A stretch of DNA of 64,000 bases from Methanobacterium veterum (GTDB lineage: Archaea > Methanobacteriota > Methanobacteria > Methanobacteriales > Methanobacteriaceae): assembly GCF_000745485.1 (NCBI RefSeq), contig NZ_JQJK01000014.1:1-64000 (forward strand). The letters run 5' to 3'. The stretch's first letter is position 1. Every line of letters begins with the position of its first letter. The notes beneath the pieces are model-generated. The model had not been told where the DNA came from, did not search any database, and saw nothing but the letters and a program-made list of their open reading frames with translations. Positions 63,469 to 64,000 of this stretch are shown piece by piece. Position numbers and translations under genes: made by a program.

Positions 63469-64000
63469 TTATTTTCTTCTTGGCACTAAACCGCTTAGAA
63501 CCATTAAAACAGCTATTAACATGTAATTTAATGGTAATCCTGTATCATGTAATCCAATGGCTGTTTTACTGGCTGCATTTACTGTGTTTCCATTGTTGTT
63601 GGGTTGTACATTGATTGTTATAATTCCAGAATCTCCTGAATTCAAGTTATAAGTGTCTGAACTTATGCTTGGAATTATTTTGTAAGTCCCGTCGCCTGCT
63701 GCTTGAACTGTTAAGTACAGGTATGGGTCTCCTACTGGTACTGAGTCTAATGTCCATGTCACTGTTCTTGTTGTTGGATCATATGTGCATTTTCCATTAT
63801 CCACATGAATATTTGCAAAATTTAAGCCTTCTGGTATATGGAAGGTTATTGTGACATTTTCTGCTGCATCTGGTCCGTAATTTCCTAGTTTGTAGGTTAG
63901 TGTGAATTTTTCTCCTGTTTTAGGGTTCTTTTTATCGCTTGTTGTTTTGATGTATAAGTCCGATGCTTTGTTGATGTTAATATAAGCGGATTCTGTGTTA
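63469..64000 (-). CDS. Surface protein with DUF11-type repeat, C-terminal part
   Basis: The frame runs out of the window at 64000, so the N-terminus is missing. Visible are the end of one domain, a full DUF11-like immunoglobulin-type repeat (ASDLYIKTTSDKKNPKTGEK, YKLGNYGPDAAENVTITFHIP, YDPTTRTVTWTL, PVGDPYLYLTVQAA), a Thr/Asn-rich linker, and a C-terminal anchor: a helix (YMLIAVLMVLSGLV) and PRRK tail after GLHDTGLP. This is typical of large adhesin-like proteins on the surface of Methanobacteriales. Confidence 0.88.
   Translation of the reverse strand, partial: NTESAYININKASDLYIKTTSDKKNPKTGEKFTLTYKLGNYGPDAAENVTITFHIPEGLNFANIHVDNGKCTYDPTTRTVTWTLDSVPVGDPYLYLTVQAAGDGTYKIIPSISSDTYNLNSGDSGIITINVQPNNNGNTVNAASKTAIGLHDTGLPLNYMLIAVLMVLSGLVPRRK

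Overview
The window is AT-rich archaeal DNA and most likely comes from a Methanobacterium-type hydrogenotrophic methanogen. Several genes point that way: a digeranylgeranylglycerophospholipid reductase with its own ferredoxin and UbiA prenyltransferases (archaeal lipids), Alba chromatin protein, an ArcS-type archaeosine enzyme, archaeal adenylate kinase, TrmB and HxlR regulators, HypC, a DUF11-type surface protein, and a complete trpEGCFBAD operon in the order known from Methanothermobacter. No rRNA, CRISPR array or insertion sequence was seen. Species is an inference.

Layout. 1-5 kb: an intergenic region with a strong stem-loop, a UbiA prenyltransferase, a MATE efflux pump with a MarR regulator and clustered TTGCA palindromes. 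4.6-9.1 kb: TPR protein and MFS pump set among repeated intergenic elements and arrays of small hairpins. 9.2-14.2 kb: YnfA-like membrane protein, a ParA-like ATPase with small partner and iteron-like repeats, alpha/beta hydrolase, hemerythrin, CDF transporter. 14.4-19.5 kb: small proteins, a YhgE/Pip membrane protein with a TrmB regulator that share a GTAGTT operator, and a NudC-like NADH pyrophosphatase. 19.8-30 kb: accessory-looking, gene-poor DNA with many 60-120 aa orphan proteins, some in paralogous pairs, Alba behind a hairpin-rich leader, a REC-PAS-kinase hybrid, a methionine-rich peptide and tRNA-Thr. 30-43 kb: LemA, a SPASM radical SAM enzyme followed by two Cys-rich small peptides, ferredoxin plus geranylgeranyl reductase, a second UbiA, a rubredoxin/TPP-enzyme fusion, a secreted protein apparently starting on ATT, ArcS, DUF59, adenylate kinase, tRNA-Ile, PAP2. 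43.9-52.2 kb: the trp operon on the minus strand and a MOP flippase. 52.7-64 kb: small membrane proteins between long direct repeats, an ACT-domain regulator, a divergent histidine kinase/response regulator pair, HypC, a Lpd-like flavoprotein, a Dabb protein, an HxlR regulator divergent from a flavoprotein, a SHOCT protein and the C-terminal end of a surface protein cut by the window edge.

The most unusual content is not in the large genes. It is (1) recurring arrays of perfect hairpins with three-base loops and different stems, at six places; (2) two families of duplicated intergenic elements that look like small structured RNAs; (3) a radical SAM enzyme next to two Cys-rich peptides; (4) three genes where the Shine-Dalgarno site and protein alignment point to non-ATG/GTG/TTG starts; and (5) a ten-codon reading frame with a Trp codon overlapping the start of trpE. 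All functional statements rest on recognition of families by eye; no database search was run.
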